Positions 15,806 through 24,161 of a stretch of DNA of 64,000 nucleotides are shown in pieces (positions within the stretch are counted from its first letter, which is position 1; every line of letters starts with the position of its first letter). Made by a program: the position numbers and the translations under genes. The notes beneath the pieces were generated by a model. The model searched no databases and was not told the origin of the DNA. It was given only the letters and a program-made list of their open reading frames with translations. This DNA is from Dyadobacter sp. CY326 (lineage in GTDB: Bacteria > Bacteroidota > Bacteroidia > Cytophagales > Spirosomataceae), in assembly GCF_021390515.1 (NCBI RefSeq), contig NZ_JAJUXI010000002.1, forward strand, positions 124,001-188,000, in the 5' to 3' direction.

Positions 15806-16972
15806 TCACCGCATTTCTAAATCATTAAAGAAATCGAGCATAAATTGGAGACTGTTTTCAGACAGCATTGCTTCCATCAGCTGCGACGCTTCCTCCGTTG
15901 CTATCACGGCTCTGGCAAGCATCTTGTTTTCAAATGCAGTGACTGCTTCTTGTATGGTGTCGAAATGATCTTTGCAAAAGGCCTCATACAATTCCACTGC
16001 GTCGAGCATTGCCTGATTTACACCATCCCCCGAAGGCGGCGTTTGATGTGCTGCATCGCCGATCATCGTCAAATTTGGAAGTGATTTCCAAGATTGATCG
16101 AGCGGAAAATGATATTGCGGACGTGCAACAAAATAAGATTCGTCACTCGAAAATATTTCGTACCAATCATCACTCCAGTCGGAAAAGCGCTCTTTAAACC
16201 AGGCTAAAACTTGCTTTCTGTCTGTAAAATCAATGCCGGACTTTTTGACAAAATCGTCGGCTTCCTCTGTGATCGTGTAAAATGAAAGCGAACCTTCGCC
16301 TTTGGCACTCAACACAATTGTTTTGCCCTTCCAATGTGCAAAAATCTTTCCACCATGTGTAAGTTGCCACATGTCAGGAGCATTCACCGCCGCATTGTAA
16401 ACATTTCCCTCAACAATGGTCACCCCCGAATAAATGCGTTCAATGTCTGTAATGTATTTCCTGACTTTCGTGTTTGCCCCGTCCGATGCAATCACCAGAT
16501 CTGCATAAGCCGTAGTTCCGTTTGCAAAACACAAATCCCAGCCTTCACCATTTGCTTTCAGTTCGGTAAATTTTGAATCCCAAACAACCGTCTTGTCATT
16601 GAGTGAAGCGATGAGCAAGTCGCGCAGCGGGCCGCGGTCAATTTCCGGACGCGCATGAATGTTGTCCAAATCCTCAATCGGTGCATTGTCGTGCTCGGTG
16701 TAATGCACAACCGCATTGTTGTCTGTGATGGCAACTCGCTCGGCACCAGGTCGGAAATTTTCCCTAAACTCCTCCATCAGCCCCGCTTCCGCCAGTGCTC
16801 TCAGTCCTGATTCGTAATGCAGGTCAAGCGTTGCGCCTTGCTGACGGACATACTGATCTGCATCCCGTTCGTACACTTTGACATTTACACCTTGTTGTTG
16901 CAAAAGTCTGGCAAGGGTTAAGCCGCCGGGACCGCCACCAATGATTGCCACTTGTTTGTTCGCTAATAACAT
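15806..16972 (-). CDS. Tet(X)-like FAD-dependent monooxygenase
   Basis: 388 residues, the usual length for Tet(X). The FAD dinucleotide motif is VAIIGGGPGGLTLARLLQQQ (residues ~8-27), followed by VYERDAD. QQGATLDLHYESGLRALAEA near residue 45 resembles the Tet(X) GGTLDLHKGSG segment. RPEIDRGPLRDLLIASLNDK near 110 matches its PEINRNDLR segment. MIGDAAHQTPPSGDGVNQAM near 300 is the second FAD motif. Tet(X) hydroxylates tetracyclines, but many relatives act on other aromatics, so drug resistance is only a possibility. A divergent AraC regulator gene begins 93 bases away and is the likely controller. Confidence 0.85.
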   Translation of the reverse strand: MLLANKQVAIIGGGPGGLTLARLLQQQGVNVKVYERDADQYVRQQGATLDLHYESGLRALAEAGLMEEFRENFRPGAERVAITDNNAVVHYTEHDNAPIEDLDNIHARPEIDRGPLRDLLIASLNDKTVVWDSKFTELKANGEGWDLCFANGTTAYADLVIASDGANTKVRKYITDIERIYSGVTIVEGNVYNAAVNAPDMWQLTHGGKIFAHWKGKTIVLSAKGEGSLSFYTITEEADDFVKKSGIDFTDRKQVLAWFKERFSDWSDDWYEIFSSDESYFVARPQYHFPLDQSWKSLPNLTMIGDAAHQTPPSGDGVNQAMLDAVELYEAFCKDHFDTIQEAVTAFENKMLARAVIATEEASQLMEAMLSENSLQFMLDFFNDLEMR

Positions 16973-16999
16973 ATCGTTTTTTGTTTAAACTGCTTTTTC

Positions 17000-17026
17000 T
17001 TGAACACAAAATTCGATATACCTTTG
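17000..17026 (+). promoter_or_regulatory. Promoter of the AraC gene (TTG-N16-TACCTTTG)
   Basis: TACCTTTG (17019-17026) matches the Bacteroidota -7 consensus exactly. TTG (17000-17002) lies 16 bases before it, slightly short of the usual spacing. Transcription would start near 17033, giving a leader of about 33 bases to the ATG at 17066. Confidence 0.55.
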
Positions 17027-17065
17027 AGGATAAAATAACCCTTAATGTTATTAAAATAGTCGCAA

Positions 17066-18025
17066 ATGAAAATCTCGATCACTGATAAAGGCTCAGGCAT
17101 TGCGCTTGAATTTGGCAAGGCGATTGGTGCGACCGTGGATGGACGGTTCATTAATATTCCGGAAAATAAGGGAGCGGGCTATCTCACGGGCTTTTCCTGG
17201 GGAAGCGATTTACGCATGATGATCCGCAATTATCATCTCAAAGAGGATGTCTTTGTAGAGCGGACCAATGAGCTTGCCGAAGGTCAGGAAGACATCATTT
17301 TCCGACTAAACGGGATTTTCTCGTCACTCGCAGATCCGGCAGGACAGTTGTTGGCAGAGCAAGCGAACATTTTGATCTGTCGGCATGCTGTTTCAACCAT
17401 CATGGCCATGCCTTCAAACACGGTTTTTGGCAGTGTGACAATCGCAGTTTCCAAGCAGTATTTGCATCAGTTGTTCGGACAAATAGATCATCCCGTTGTC
17501 GCAAGTGTTTTGGAGGCCAAAGATAATTTTGTATTTGAAACCGGCATTTCGCCCGAAATAATCAATGCTGCGGCAGATATGCTCGATCAACCCGTTCCGC
17601 AAAGCATTGAAAGGCATTATTATAAGTTGAAATGTGAGGAACTGCTTTGTTACATTTTCACAACTTTAATGCAGCGTGAAGCCGTGCCCATCAGCGCGAT
17701 GCACATCAAGGATATTAAAGCCATTTATGCCGTAAAGGCTTATTTACAGGCACATTTTGATAAACCGCCCAACATTGCAGCACTGGCCAGAGAGGCGGGA
17801 ATGAGTGAGCCTAAACTTCGAAAGCTGTTCAAACAGACATTTGGAAAAGGCGTTTTTGAATATTATCAATCGGGTCGGATGCAGAAAGCAGCGCAGTTGC
17901 TCCGGGAAAATCGGTTAACAGTTTCAGAAGTGGGTTATCAGCTGGGCTTTACCAATCTCAGCCATTTTTCAAGAGTTTTTGAACAATATATCGGCATGAA
18001 GCCAAAGAAATATTCAGCAATGTAA
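17066..18025 (+). CDS. AraC-family transcriptional regulator
   Basis: 319 residues. The C-terminal ~100 residues form a complete AraC domain with two HTH motifs: FDKPPNIAALAREAGMSEPK (near 235) and RLTVSEVGYQLGFTNLSHFS (near 285), then FEQYIGMKPKKY. The N-terminal ~200 residues are a sensing domain of unknown ligand with no cupin motif obvious by eye. It is divergent from the Tet(X)-like monooxygenase gene with a shared 93-base control region, so it probably regulates that gene and itself. Confidence 0.88.
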   Translation: MKISITDKGSGIALEFGKAIGATVDGRFINIPENKGAGYLTGFSWGSDLRMMIRNYHLKEDVFVERTNELAEGQEDIIFRLNGIFSSLADPAGQLLAEQANILICRHAVSTIMAMPSNTVFGSVTIAVSKQYLHQLFGQIDHPVVASVLEAKDNFVFETGISPEIINAAADMLDQPVPQSIERHYYKLKCEELLCYIFTTLMQREAVPISAMHIKDIKAIYAVKAYLQAHFDKPPNIAALAREAGMSEPKLRKLFKQTFGKGVFEYYQSGRMQKAAQLLRENRLTVSEVGYQLGFTNLSHFSRVFEQYIGMKPKKYSAM

Positions 18026-18139
18026 ATGCTCTAAAACGCCAGTTCACTGTGCCGGAATAACATTTCACCGAACCAACGCTTCATTTGACATACATTCCGA
18101 TTCCTTCGTAAGAGCTCAAAAGCCACTTTTGCAGAAACA

Positions 18140-18182
18140 AAAAGCAATCGCATGAGCCGCCGTTTGCATGCATGCGACTTTT
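18140..18182 (+). terminator. Imperfect hairpin after the AraC gene
   Basis: TCGCATG (18148-18154) pairs with CATGCGA (18171-18177). Outer AAAAG (18140-18144) can pair with CTTTT (18178-18182) across a 3-base bulge. It lies between the AraC stop (18025) and the lipoprotein start (18212). It could end AraC transcription, but the U-run is short and a leader role for the next gene is possible. Confidence 0.35.
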
Positions 18183-18211
18183 GGAATCATTATTTATTAT
18201 AAAATCCAGCC

Positions 18212-18736
18212 ATGAATTTAACTACAACAATCGCAGGCTTTGGCCTGCTCGTGAACCTTTTTGCCTGTCAGGAAAGCAGCGAACCTGCAACCACCTCGCA
18301 CAAAAGCACATTAACACTAACATTTGACGGAAAGACCAAAACTTACACTGACGCCAGCATATCCGAAGGAAAACTTGGGTCAATCGTAAGCATTGGCATC
18401 ACGGCGGGCTCAAATGAAACGGGTTATCTTTCCCTGACTGCATTCGGCAATAAGGCTGGCACTTATCCTTATAAACAGGATATCAACGAATACAAACAAG
18501 TTGGCCAGGTTGAATATAAAACGGGCGGAACGGTGTTTAACAATTATTTTGTAAAAATCTGTCCTGACAAATCAGGCTATTTCTCAACGGTAGGAGAAAT
18601 AAAAATCACGGAATACACGCCCGAGAAACACGCCAAAGGCACATTCACCGGCGCATTGCTCGATGCCAACAGTCAAGATGAATGTAACCCGAAAAGCAAA
18701 TCTTTCAGCGGAGCGTTTGATATAACGGTCGACTGA
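18212..18736 (+). CDS. Putative lipoprotein, function unknown
   Basis: 174 residues. A short hydrophobic N-terminus ends in a lipobox-like NLFACQESSEP, so the mature protein would be anchored at Cys19. The rest looks like an all-beta extracytoplasmic domain (STLTLTFDGKTKTYTDASI, then KGTFTGALLDANSQDECNPK, then a final FSGAFDITV strand), similar in style to Bacteroidota small lipoproteins with sandwich folds. No enzyme motif is seen. The next gene follows after 27 bases on the same strand. Confidence 0.65.
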   Translation: MNLTTTIAGFGLLVNLFACQESSEPATTSHKSTLTLTFDGKTKTYTDASISEGKLGSIVSIGITAGSNETGYLSLTAFGNKAGTYPYKQDINEYKQVGQVEYKTGGTVFNNYFVKICPDKSGYFSTVGEIKITEYTPEKHAKGTFTGALLDANSQDECNPKSKSFSGAFDITVD

Positions 18737-18763
18737 TCAATATTTTAGAAGAAGCACATTACA

Positions 18764-19351
18764 ATGAACAGACTTTTTAAAGATTCCCCAGCATTGATTC
18801 TGATTGATTTTCAAAAGGCTTTTGAAGATGAAGCTTTTTGGGGCGGGTCCAGAAATAATCCGAATGCAGAAGCGAATGCAAAACATTTGCTTGAACATTG
18901 GCGAGCCAATCATTTGCCATTGTATCACATTCAGCATATTTCGGTTAACCCGGATGCAAAACATGGAGCCAACAGCCCAGGCCATGCGTTCATGGATATT
19001 TTCCAGCCGCTGCCAGGAGAAACGATCGTTCAAAAATCTGTCAACAGCGCCTTCATCGGCACCGACCTGAAAGAACAGTTGGACTCAAAGGGGATTCGGA
19101 CATTGGTCATTGCAGGCCTGACGACCGACCATTGCGTATCAACAACAACCCGCATGGCGGGCAACCTTGGTTATGAGACATTTATCGTGGCGGATGCGAC
19201 TGCAACTTTTGGGAAAACCGGCATAAATGGTCAACATTATGACGGCGAGATGATGCATCAAACCGCATTGGCTCAACTGAATGGAGAGTTTGCAACGGTG
19301 GTTTATACGCAGCAAGTGATCGATTCGCTGGCTCATAAAGCCAATTTCTAA
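18764..19351 (+). CDS. Isochorismatase-family cysteine hydrolase
   Basis: 195 residues, cytoplasmic. The catalytic triad of the family is visible: Asp15 in LILIDFQKAF, a Lys near residue 90 in TIVQKSVNSAF, and the nucleophile Cys near 123 in GLTTDHCVSTTTRMAGNLGY. Such hydrolases act on isochorismate, nicotinamide or other amides; no siderophore genes are nearby, so a small-amide hydrolase is more likely. It closes the short plus-strand group before the SusC operon. Confidence 0.85.
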   Translation: MNRLFKDSPALILIDFQKAFEDEAFWGGSRNNPNAEANAKHLLEHWRANHLPLYHIQHISVNPDAKHGANSPGHAFMDIFQPLPGETIVQKSVNSAFIGTDLKEQLDSKGIRTLVIAGLTTDHCVSTTTRMAGNLGYETFIVADATATFGKTGINGQHYDGEMMHQTALAQLNGEFATVVYTQQVIDSLAHKANF

Positions 19352-19380
19352 CGTAACAATTCAATAATCTGCGCTTAACA

Positions 19381-19408
19381 TTGGTCTTCTGATAGCAAGA
19401 TACCTTTG
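19381..19408 (+). promoter_or_regulatory. Promoter of the first SusC operon (TTG-N17-TACCTTTG)
   Basis: TACCTTTG (19401-19408) is an exact Bacteroidota -7 box, and TTG (19381-19383) lies 17 bases upstream as the -33 element. Transcription would begin around 19413-19416, at the A-run just before a GC-rich hairpin. The -33 element is embedded in CATTGGTCTT, whose exact reverse complement covers the SusC start codon. Confidence 0.6.
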
Positions 19409-19422
19409 GGGTTTTAAAAAAC

Positions 19423-19452
19423 GAGCTGGCGCCGTTCGGCAGGCGCCAGCTC
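19423..19452 (+). promoter_or_regulatory. GC-rich leader hairpin in the SusC 5' UTR
   Basis: GAGCTGGCGCC (19423-19433) and GGCGCCAGCTC (19442-19452) form a perfect 11-bp stem with an 8-base loop. It is flanked by an A-run on the left and GTTTT on the right that can extend it with a small bulge. It sits 33 bases before the SusC ATG and at the very 5' end of the predicted mRNA. It may stabilise the message, attenuate it, or block antisense transcription; the sequence alone does not decide. Confidence 0.55.
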
Positions 19453-19485
19453 ACGTTTTGGTTCATCACTTAACCCCTAAGACCA

Positions 19486-22400
19486 ATGAAGAAAATTCTA
19501 TTACGAGCCATTCTTGCATTGCTCGTCGGTTGTTGCATTACACCGCAACTGTCCGCACAATCCATGACCATCAGCGGTAAGGTTACCGCTCTCACCGGCG
19601 AGGCACTCCCGGGCGTCAGCATTCTCGTGAAAGGCACAAGTTCCGGCACGACGACGGATGCAAACGGTGCTTACGCGCTCGCCGCGCCTTCCAGCAAATC
19701 TGTCCTGATTTTCTCTGCCATTGGTTTTCTTTCTCAGGAGGAACCTGTTGGCAGCAGAAGTGTGATTGACCTTACATTAAAAGAAGACACGAAGATCCTC
19801 AACGAAGTGGTTGTGACCGCATTAGGGATCAAAAGAGAAGAGAAATCCCTCGGTTTCGCTGCGCAGACGATCAATGAAAATGCGGTAAAAGATGCCAAAT
19901 CCAACAACTGGGTGAACACACTTTCCGGAAAAGTGGCGGGTCTGAACATTCAGGGCGCAGGCGCAGGTCCAATGGGTTCGGCGCGCATAACATTGCGTGG
20001 AGAATCGTCATTGAACCTGGACAATAACCAGGCGCTGATCGTGGTTGACGGCGTTCCTGTTAGCAGCCGCATTACCGGAACGGGTTTCAATTCCCACCTT
20101 TCTGCGGACAGTCCGGTCGATTACGGTTCCAGCTTATCCGACATTAATCCCGATGATATTGAGAAAGTTACGGTTTTGAAAGGTCCGGGCGCGACTGCAC
20201 TTTACGGAAGCAGGGCCGCGGGCGGAGCGATCATTATAACCACCAAATCTGGCGTGCGCCAGGACAAAGGCATTGGCATAACGGTCAATTCCAATTTCAG
20301 TTTTGAACAAGTAAACCGCTATCCTGATTACCAGTTTGAATATGGCGAAGGAAGAAGCGGCGCATATTTCTCCTATCTCGACAGCGAAGACGGTCCAAAC
20401 ACTGCCACAACCGTGGCTGCCGGAAGAGCCTGGGGACCAAAGTTTGATGGGCAAATGTATTATCAGTTTAATCCGGACGCACCAGACGGCCGCCCGACTG
20501 TGCGCACGCCGTGGGTTGCGAATAAGGATTACATTTCCGGATTTTTCCAAACAGGGACGACATTCTCAAACAGCGTTTCCATAGAAGGCGGCGGCGAAAA
20601 TGGCTCTGCGCGCCTGTCTCTGACGCATATGAAAAACAAATGGATCATTCCAAATACAGGTTTTGAACGTCTTAATGCGGCACTTTCGGTTAGTCAAAAG
20701 GTTTCCAGGAGACTAAAAATCAATGGGAAGGCCAATTATACCAACAAGAAAAGCGACAACCTTCCTATGGCGGGTTACAACAACCAGTCGCTCATGTATT
20801 TCCTGATTTTGGGAACAACGCCGAACATTAAGCCGGAATGGTTTAAGCCTTACTGGGAGCCGGGATTGGAGAATGTGAAGCAGCGCAGTCCCTTCAACCC
20901 AACGCCTGACAACCCTTATCTGGGCATGTATGAAATGCTCAACAAGATGAACAAGCACGGTTTTATCGGAAATCTTTCGGCCAATTATGAGATCTCGCCA
21001 AAGTTCGATTTGCTTGTTCGGACAGGTTTGGATATGGCATTCGAATTCCGTTCGCAGCAGCGTCCTTTCAGCATGACCCGTTATCCGCGCGGCATGTATC
21101 GCGAGCAGAATGTATTCACTTACGAGTCCAACACCGACTTTTTGCTCAACTATAAAGACAAGATCGCGAACCTGATCGACGTCACGGCTTCTGCCGGAGG
21201 AAATGCAATGCGTCAGTCTTACGATTTTGCGGGCTTGTATGCCGACCAGCTTGCGCAGCCAGGCATTTATCAGATTTCCAACAGTTTAGACCAGGCCGTT
21301 GCTGATCCTTTGAAAACCAAAAAAGCGATTAATAGCATTTACGCCGCAACACAGTTCTCCTGGGATGAAAAAATATTCGTGGACATCACCGGCCGGAATG
21401 ACTGGTCGAGCACATTGCCTTACGGGAACAATTCGTTTTTCTATCCTTCCGTCAGTTCCAGCTTTTTGTTAAATGAACTTTTTACGCTTCCGAAAGCAGT
21501 TTCATTTGCCAAATTTCGTGCTTCATGGGCGCAGGTTGGAAACGATACAAGACCTTATCAAACAGCACGTTACTACGACCGCATTTACGGAAACAGTTTC
21601 ACCAACTCTTCCACCCTATTTAATGCCGACCTGAAACCAGAGATCACAGCGAGTTATGAATTTGGATTGGATGTTCGCCTGCTCAAAAACCTCGTTGGCC
21701 TCGACGTTGCATACTATAACAATAACAGCCGCAACCAGATCCTGGCCATTCCGTTGGACCCGGTTTCAGGTTATTCCAATGCATTGATCAATGCAGGACT
21801 GATCAACAGCCGCGGGGTCGAAATCAAGCTGACGGGCAAGCCTGTTACCAACAAAAATTTCAGCTGGAATACCACATTGCTTTGGTCAAGAAACCGGAGT
21901 TATGTGAAAGAGCTGGCTTCCGGAATTACGAACCAGGTGATTTACGCGCACAACACAAATGTGAGCATTGAAGCCCGCGTAGGCGGATTGATGGGCGATA
22001 TGTATGGCCGCGGATTCCAGCGCGCGCCGGATGGTCAGATCATTTATTCGTCGGTAGGACTTCCTGCTGCATTGGACCCGACAGCCAAGAAATGGGGCAA
22101 TGCTTTCGCGGATTGGAAAGCCAGTTTTTCCAATGAATTTACCATCAAAAATGTGCGCGTAAGTCTCTTGCTTGACGGACAAAAAGGCGGCGACATGTTC
22201 TCGCAAACGTCTCACAAGAACAATACATTGGGCAAAACAAAAGTAACATTGCCTGGCCGCGATGATGGGATTATTGGTCAAGGTGTGGTGAAACAGCCGG
22301 ACGGAAGCTTTACGCCGAACACGGTAAAAGTGCCCGCCAGCTCCTATTATGACAACTATTACCAGATCGCGAATGCCGAAACAAACATTTTCGATGCTTC

Positions 22401-22641
22401 CTTCCTGAAAATTCGCGAAGTGCGCATAGAGTTTAATTTGCCACAAGCATTGCTTTCGAGGATCGGCGTGCGTCAGACGAGCCTGGCCGTTTTCGGGAGA
22501 GACCTTTACAATTTTACCAAATTCCCGGGCTTTGATCCCGAAGGCGGAAACCTGAACAACGGCACGCTTACGCCAGGTGTCGAGCTCGCGCAGTTTCCTT
22601 CCACGCGGACCATGGGCATGAACCTTACCCTGAAATTTTAA
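19486..22641 (+). CDS. SusC/RagA-family TonB-dependent outer-membrane transporter
   Basis: 1051 residues. The signal peptide ends near QLSAQ (residue 25). A carboxypeptidase-D-like domain follows (MTISGKVTALTGEALPGVSI, residues ~28-105). The TonB box and plug begin at LNEVVVTALGIKREEK, with the plug signature GATALYGSRAAGGAIIITTK near 245. The remaining ~790 residues are the 22-strand barrel, ending in a hydrophobic strand with terminal Phe (MGMNLTLKF). It imports a nutrient across the outer membrane with the SusD partner 12 bases downstream. The downstream phosphodiesterase fusion suggests phosphodiester-containing ligands. No HTCS or anti-sigma gene is adjacent. Confidence 0.95.
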   Translation: MKKILLRAILALLVGCCITPQLSAQSMTISGKVTALTGEALPGVSILVKGTSSGTTTDANGAYALAAPSSKSVLIFSAIGFLSQEEPVGSRSVIDLTLKEDTKILNEVVVTALGIKREEKSLGFAAQTINENAVKDAKSNNWVNTLSGKVAGLNIQGAGAGPMGSARITLRGESSLNLDNNQALIVVDGVPVSSRITGTGFNSHLSADSPVDYGSSLSDINPDDIEKVTVLKGPGATALYGSRAAGGAIIITTKSGVRQDKGIGITVNSNFSFEQVNRYPDYQFEYGEGRSGAYFSYLDSEDGPNTATTVAAGRAWGPKFDGQMYYQFNPDAPDGRPTVRTPWVANKDYISGFFQTGTTFSNSVSIEGGGENGSARLSLTHMKNKWIIPNTGFERLNAALSVSQKVSRRLKINGKANYTNKKSDNLPMAGYNNQSLMYFLILGTTPNIKPEWFKPYWEPGLENVKQRSPFNPTPDNPYLGMYEMLNKMNKHGFIGNLSANYEISPKFDLLVRTGLDMAFEFRSQQRPFSMTRYPRGMYREQNVFTYESNTDFLLNYKDKIANLIDVTASAGGNAMRQSYDFAGLYADQLAQPGIYQISNSLDQAVADPLKTKKAINSIYAATQFSWDEKIFVDITGRNDWSSTLPYGNNSFFYPSVSSSFLLNELFTLPKAVSFAKFRASWAQVGNDTRPYQTARYYDRIYGNSFTNSSTLFNADLKPEITASYEFGLDVRLLKNLVGLDVAYYNNNSRNQILAIPLDPVSGYSNALINAGLINSRGVEIKLTGKPVTNKNFSWNTTLLWSRNRSYVKELASGITNQVIYAHNTNVSIEARVGGLMGDMYGRGFQRAPDGQIIYSSVGLPAALDPTAKKWGNAFADWKASFSNEFTIKNVRVSLLLDGQKGGDMFSQTSHKNNTLGKTKVTLPGRDDGIIGQGVVKQPDGSFTPNTVKVPASSYYDNYYQIANAETNIFDASFLKIREVRIEFNLPQALLSRIGVRQTSLAVFGRDLYNFTKFPGFDPEGGNLNNGTLTPGVELAQFPSTRTMGMNLTLKF

Positions 22642-22653
22642 TCCAAAAAAATC

Positions 22654-24126
22654 ATGTTTAAAAAAGCATATATTTTACTGCTGCTGACCGTTTTGGTGTC
22701 CTGCACCAACAACTTCGAAGAGCTCAATACAGACCCTAACCGCCCGAAAGAAATCACGCCGGGTGTAATGTTGGGACAATTGCAATATCAGATCGTGAAC
22801 AGCACGGTGAATGCAAGCCGCAATTTTACACACGAGCTGATGCAGGTGGATGCGCCACGGGCCAGCGCGGGCGGCGGCGGGCTGCACCGTTACATTGTGA
22901 GTCCGGGAAGTGGTGTTTGGAGTAATTTTTATTCGTATCTCAATGATATCGAGGACATTTACATCATTGCCGACAAGCTGAATGAAAACAATTACAAAGC
23001 CATTTCGCTGATTTACAAAACCTGGGCCTACTCAATTCTAACAGATCTTTATGGCGACGTGCCCTATTCGCAGGCGACCAAGGCCATTGAAGGAAATTTC
23101 AAGCCGACTTTTGACAAACAAAAGGACATTTACATTCAGCTTTTGAAAAACCTTGAAACGGCAAACAGTCTGCTGGACGACACGAAGGCGCTGACTTACG
23201 GTGGCGACATGCTTTACAACGCCAATGCATTATCGGGTGGAAAAAATCCGGGGATCGCCAAATGGAAGAAGTTTTGCAACTCGCTAAGATTGAGATTGTT
23301 GCTACGCATTTCCAAAAGAGAAGGTGAAGTAAATGTAAAGGAGCAGATCACCGCTATCCTCGCCGACCCGGCTGCCAATCCCGTTTTCACAGCCAATGCA
23401 GAGGAAGCAATTTTCAGATACCCTGGCACATTTCCTTTTTTCAATCCATTTTATAACGCAAGACAGGTTGACTGGCGGGACGGAAATTACTACACGAAAT
23501 TTTTCATGGACCGCATGAATGACCTCGGCGATCCGCGTCGTGCAGCCTGGGCAACCCAAGTGAAAGCCGGCACGGAAAACGTGTTCCGCGGCATTGAAAG
23601 TGGTTATCCCACAACCCTGGAATACGCAGTTGGAAGCAATTCCAGTTATTCGGATGCATTGAAAACATTGCCGCAACTAGGCGTGATGATGACCTATTCG
23701 GAAGTTGAATTCATCAAAGCAGAACTTGCATTGAAAGGATTTAAAACCGGCGCGACTGCCGAGCAACATTACGAATCGGGCATTGCGGCATCATTGACGC
23801 AATGGGGAACGATAATGCCAGCAGGATTTTTGAAACAGCCAGGCATCGCATTCAATGCGGCGGCCACGTCTGAAAAACAATTGGAGCAGATTATGCTGCA
23901 AAAATATTATGCATTCTTTTTTGTGGATTACCAGTCGTGGTTCGAAAAGCGCAGAACGGGTTATCCACTGTTGCCTCGCGGTGCGGGCATTCCGGCTGAA
24001 AATACATTCCCTTTCCGCGTGCCCTACCCTACTTACTTGCAGTCGCTTAACCCCGAAGCGCTGGCCGGAGCCGTGGCATCAATGGGCGGTGATGACAGCG
24101 ACATCAAGGTTTGGTGGGACAAATAG
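22654..24126 (+). CDS. SusD/RagB-family nutrient-binding lipoprotein
   Basis: 490 residues. The signal peptide ends in lipobox TVLVSCTNNFEELNTDPNRP with lipid-bearing Cys17, so it is a surface lipoprotein. The body shows the helical TPR-like SusD pattern (AYSILTDLYGDVPYSQATKA near 130; KKFCNSLRLRLLLRISK near 207). The N-terminal NTDPNRP and the C-terminal layout match the SusD-like_2 subgroup, which often accompanies non-polysaccharide transporters. It caps the SusC barrel and captures the ligand. It lies 12 bases after SusC and 35 before the phosphodiesterase fusion. Confidence 0.93.
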   Translation: MFKKAYILLLLTVLVSCTNNFEELNTDPNRPKEITPGVMLGQLQYQIVNSTVNASRNFTHELMQVDAPRASAGGGGLHRYIVSPGSGVWSNFYSYLNDIEDIYIIADKLNENNYKAISLIYKTWAYSILTDLYGDVPYSQATKAIEGNFKPTFDKQKDIYIQLLKNLETANSLLDDTKALTYGGDMLYNANALSGGKNPGIAKWKKFCNSLRLRLLLRISKREGEVNVKEQITAILADPAANPVFTANAEEAIFRYPGTFPFFNPFYNARQVDWRDGNYYTKFFMDRMNDLGDPRRAAWATQVKAGTENVFRGIESGYPTTLEYAVGSNSSYSDALKTLPQLGVMMTYSEVEFIKAELALKGFKTGATAEQHYESGIAASLTQWGTIMPAGFLKQPGIAFNAAATSEKQLEQIMLQKYYAFFFVDYQSWFEKRRTGYPLLPRGAGIPAENTFPFRVPYPTYLQSLNPEALAGAVASMGGDDSDIKVWWDK

Positions 24127-24161
24127 ATCTTAAAATTCAATTCAGATTTCAATTTTTCAAC

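Noticed and set aside
24111..24161. Upstream extension of the phosphodiesterase fusion into the SusD gene
   Set aside because: The extra 17 residues precede a good signal peptide beginning at 24162 and would overlap the SusD end; no sign of conservation.
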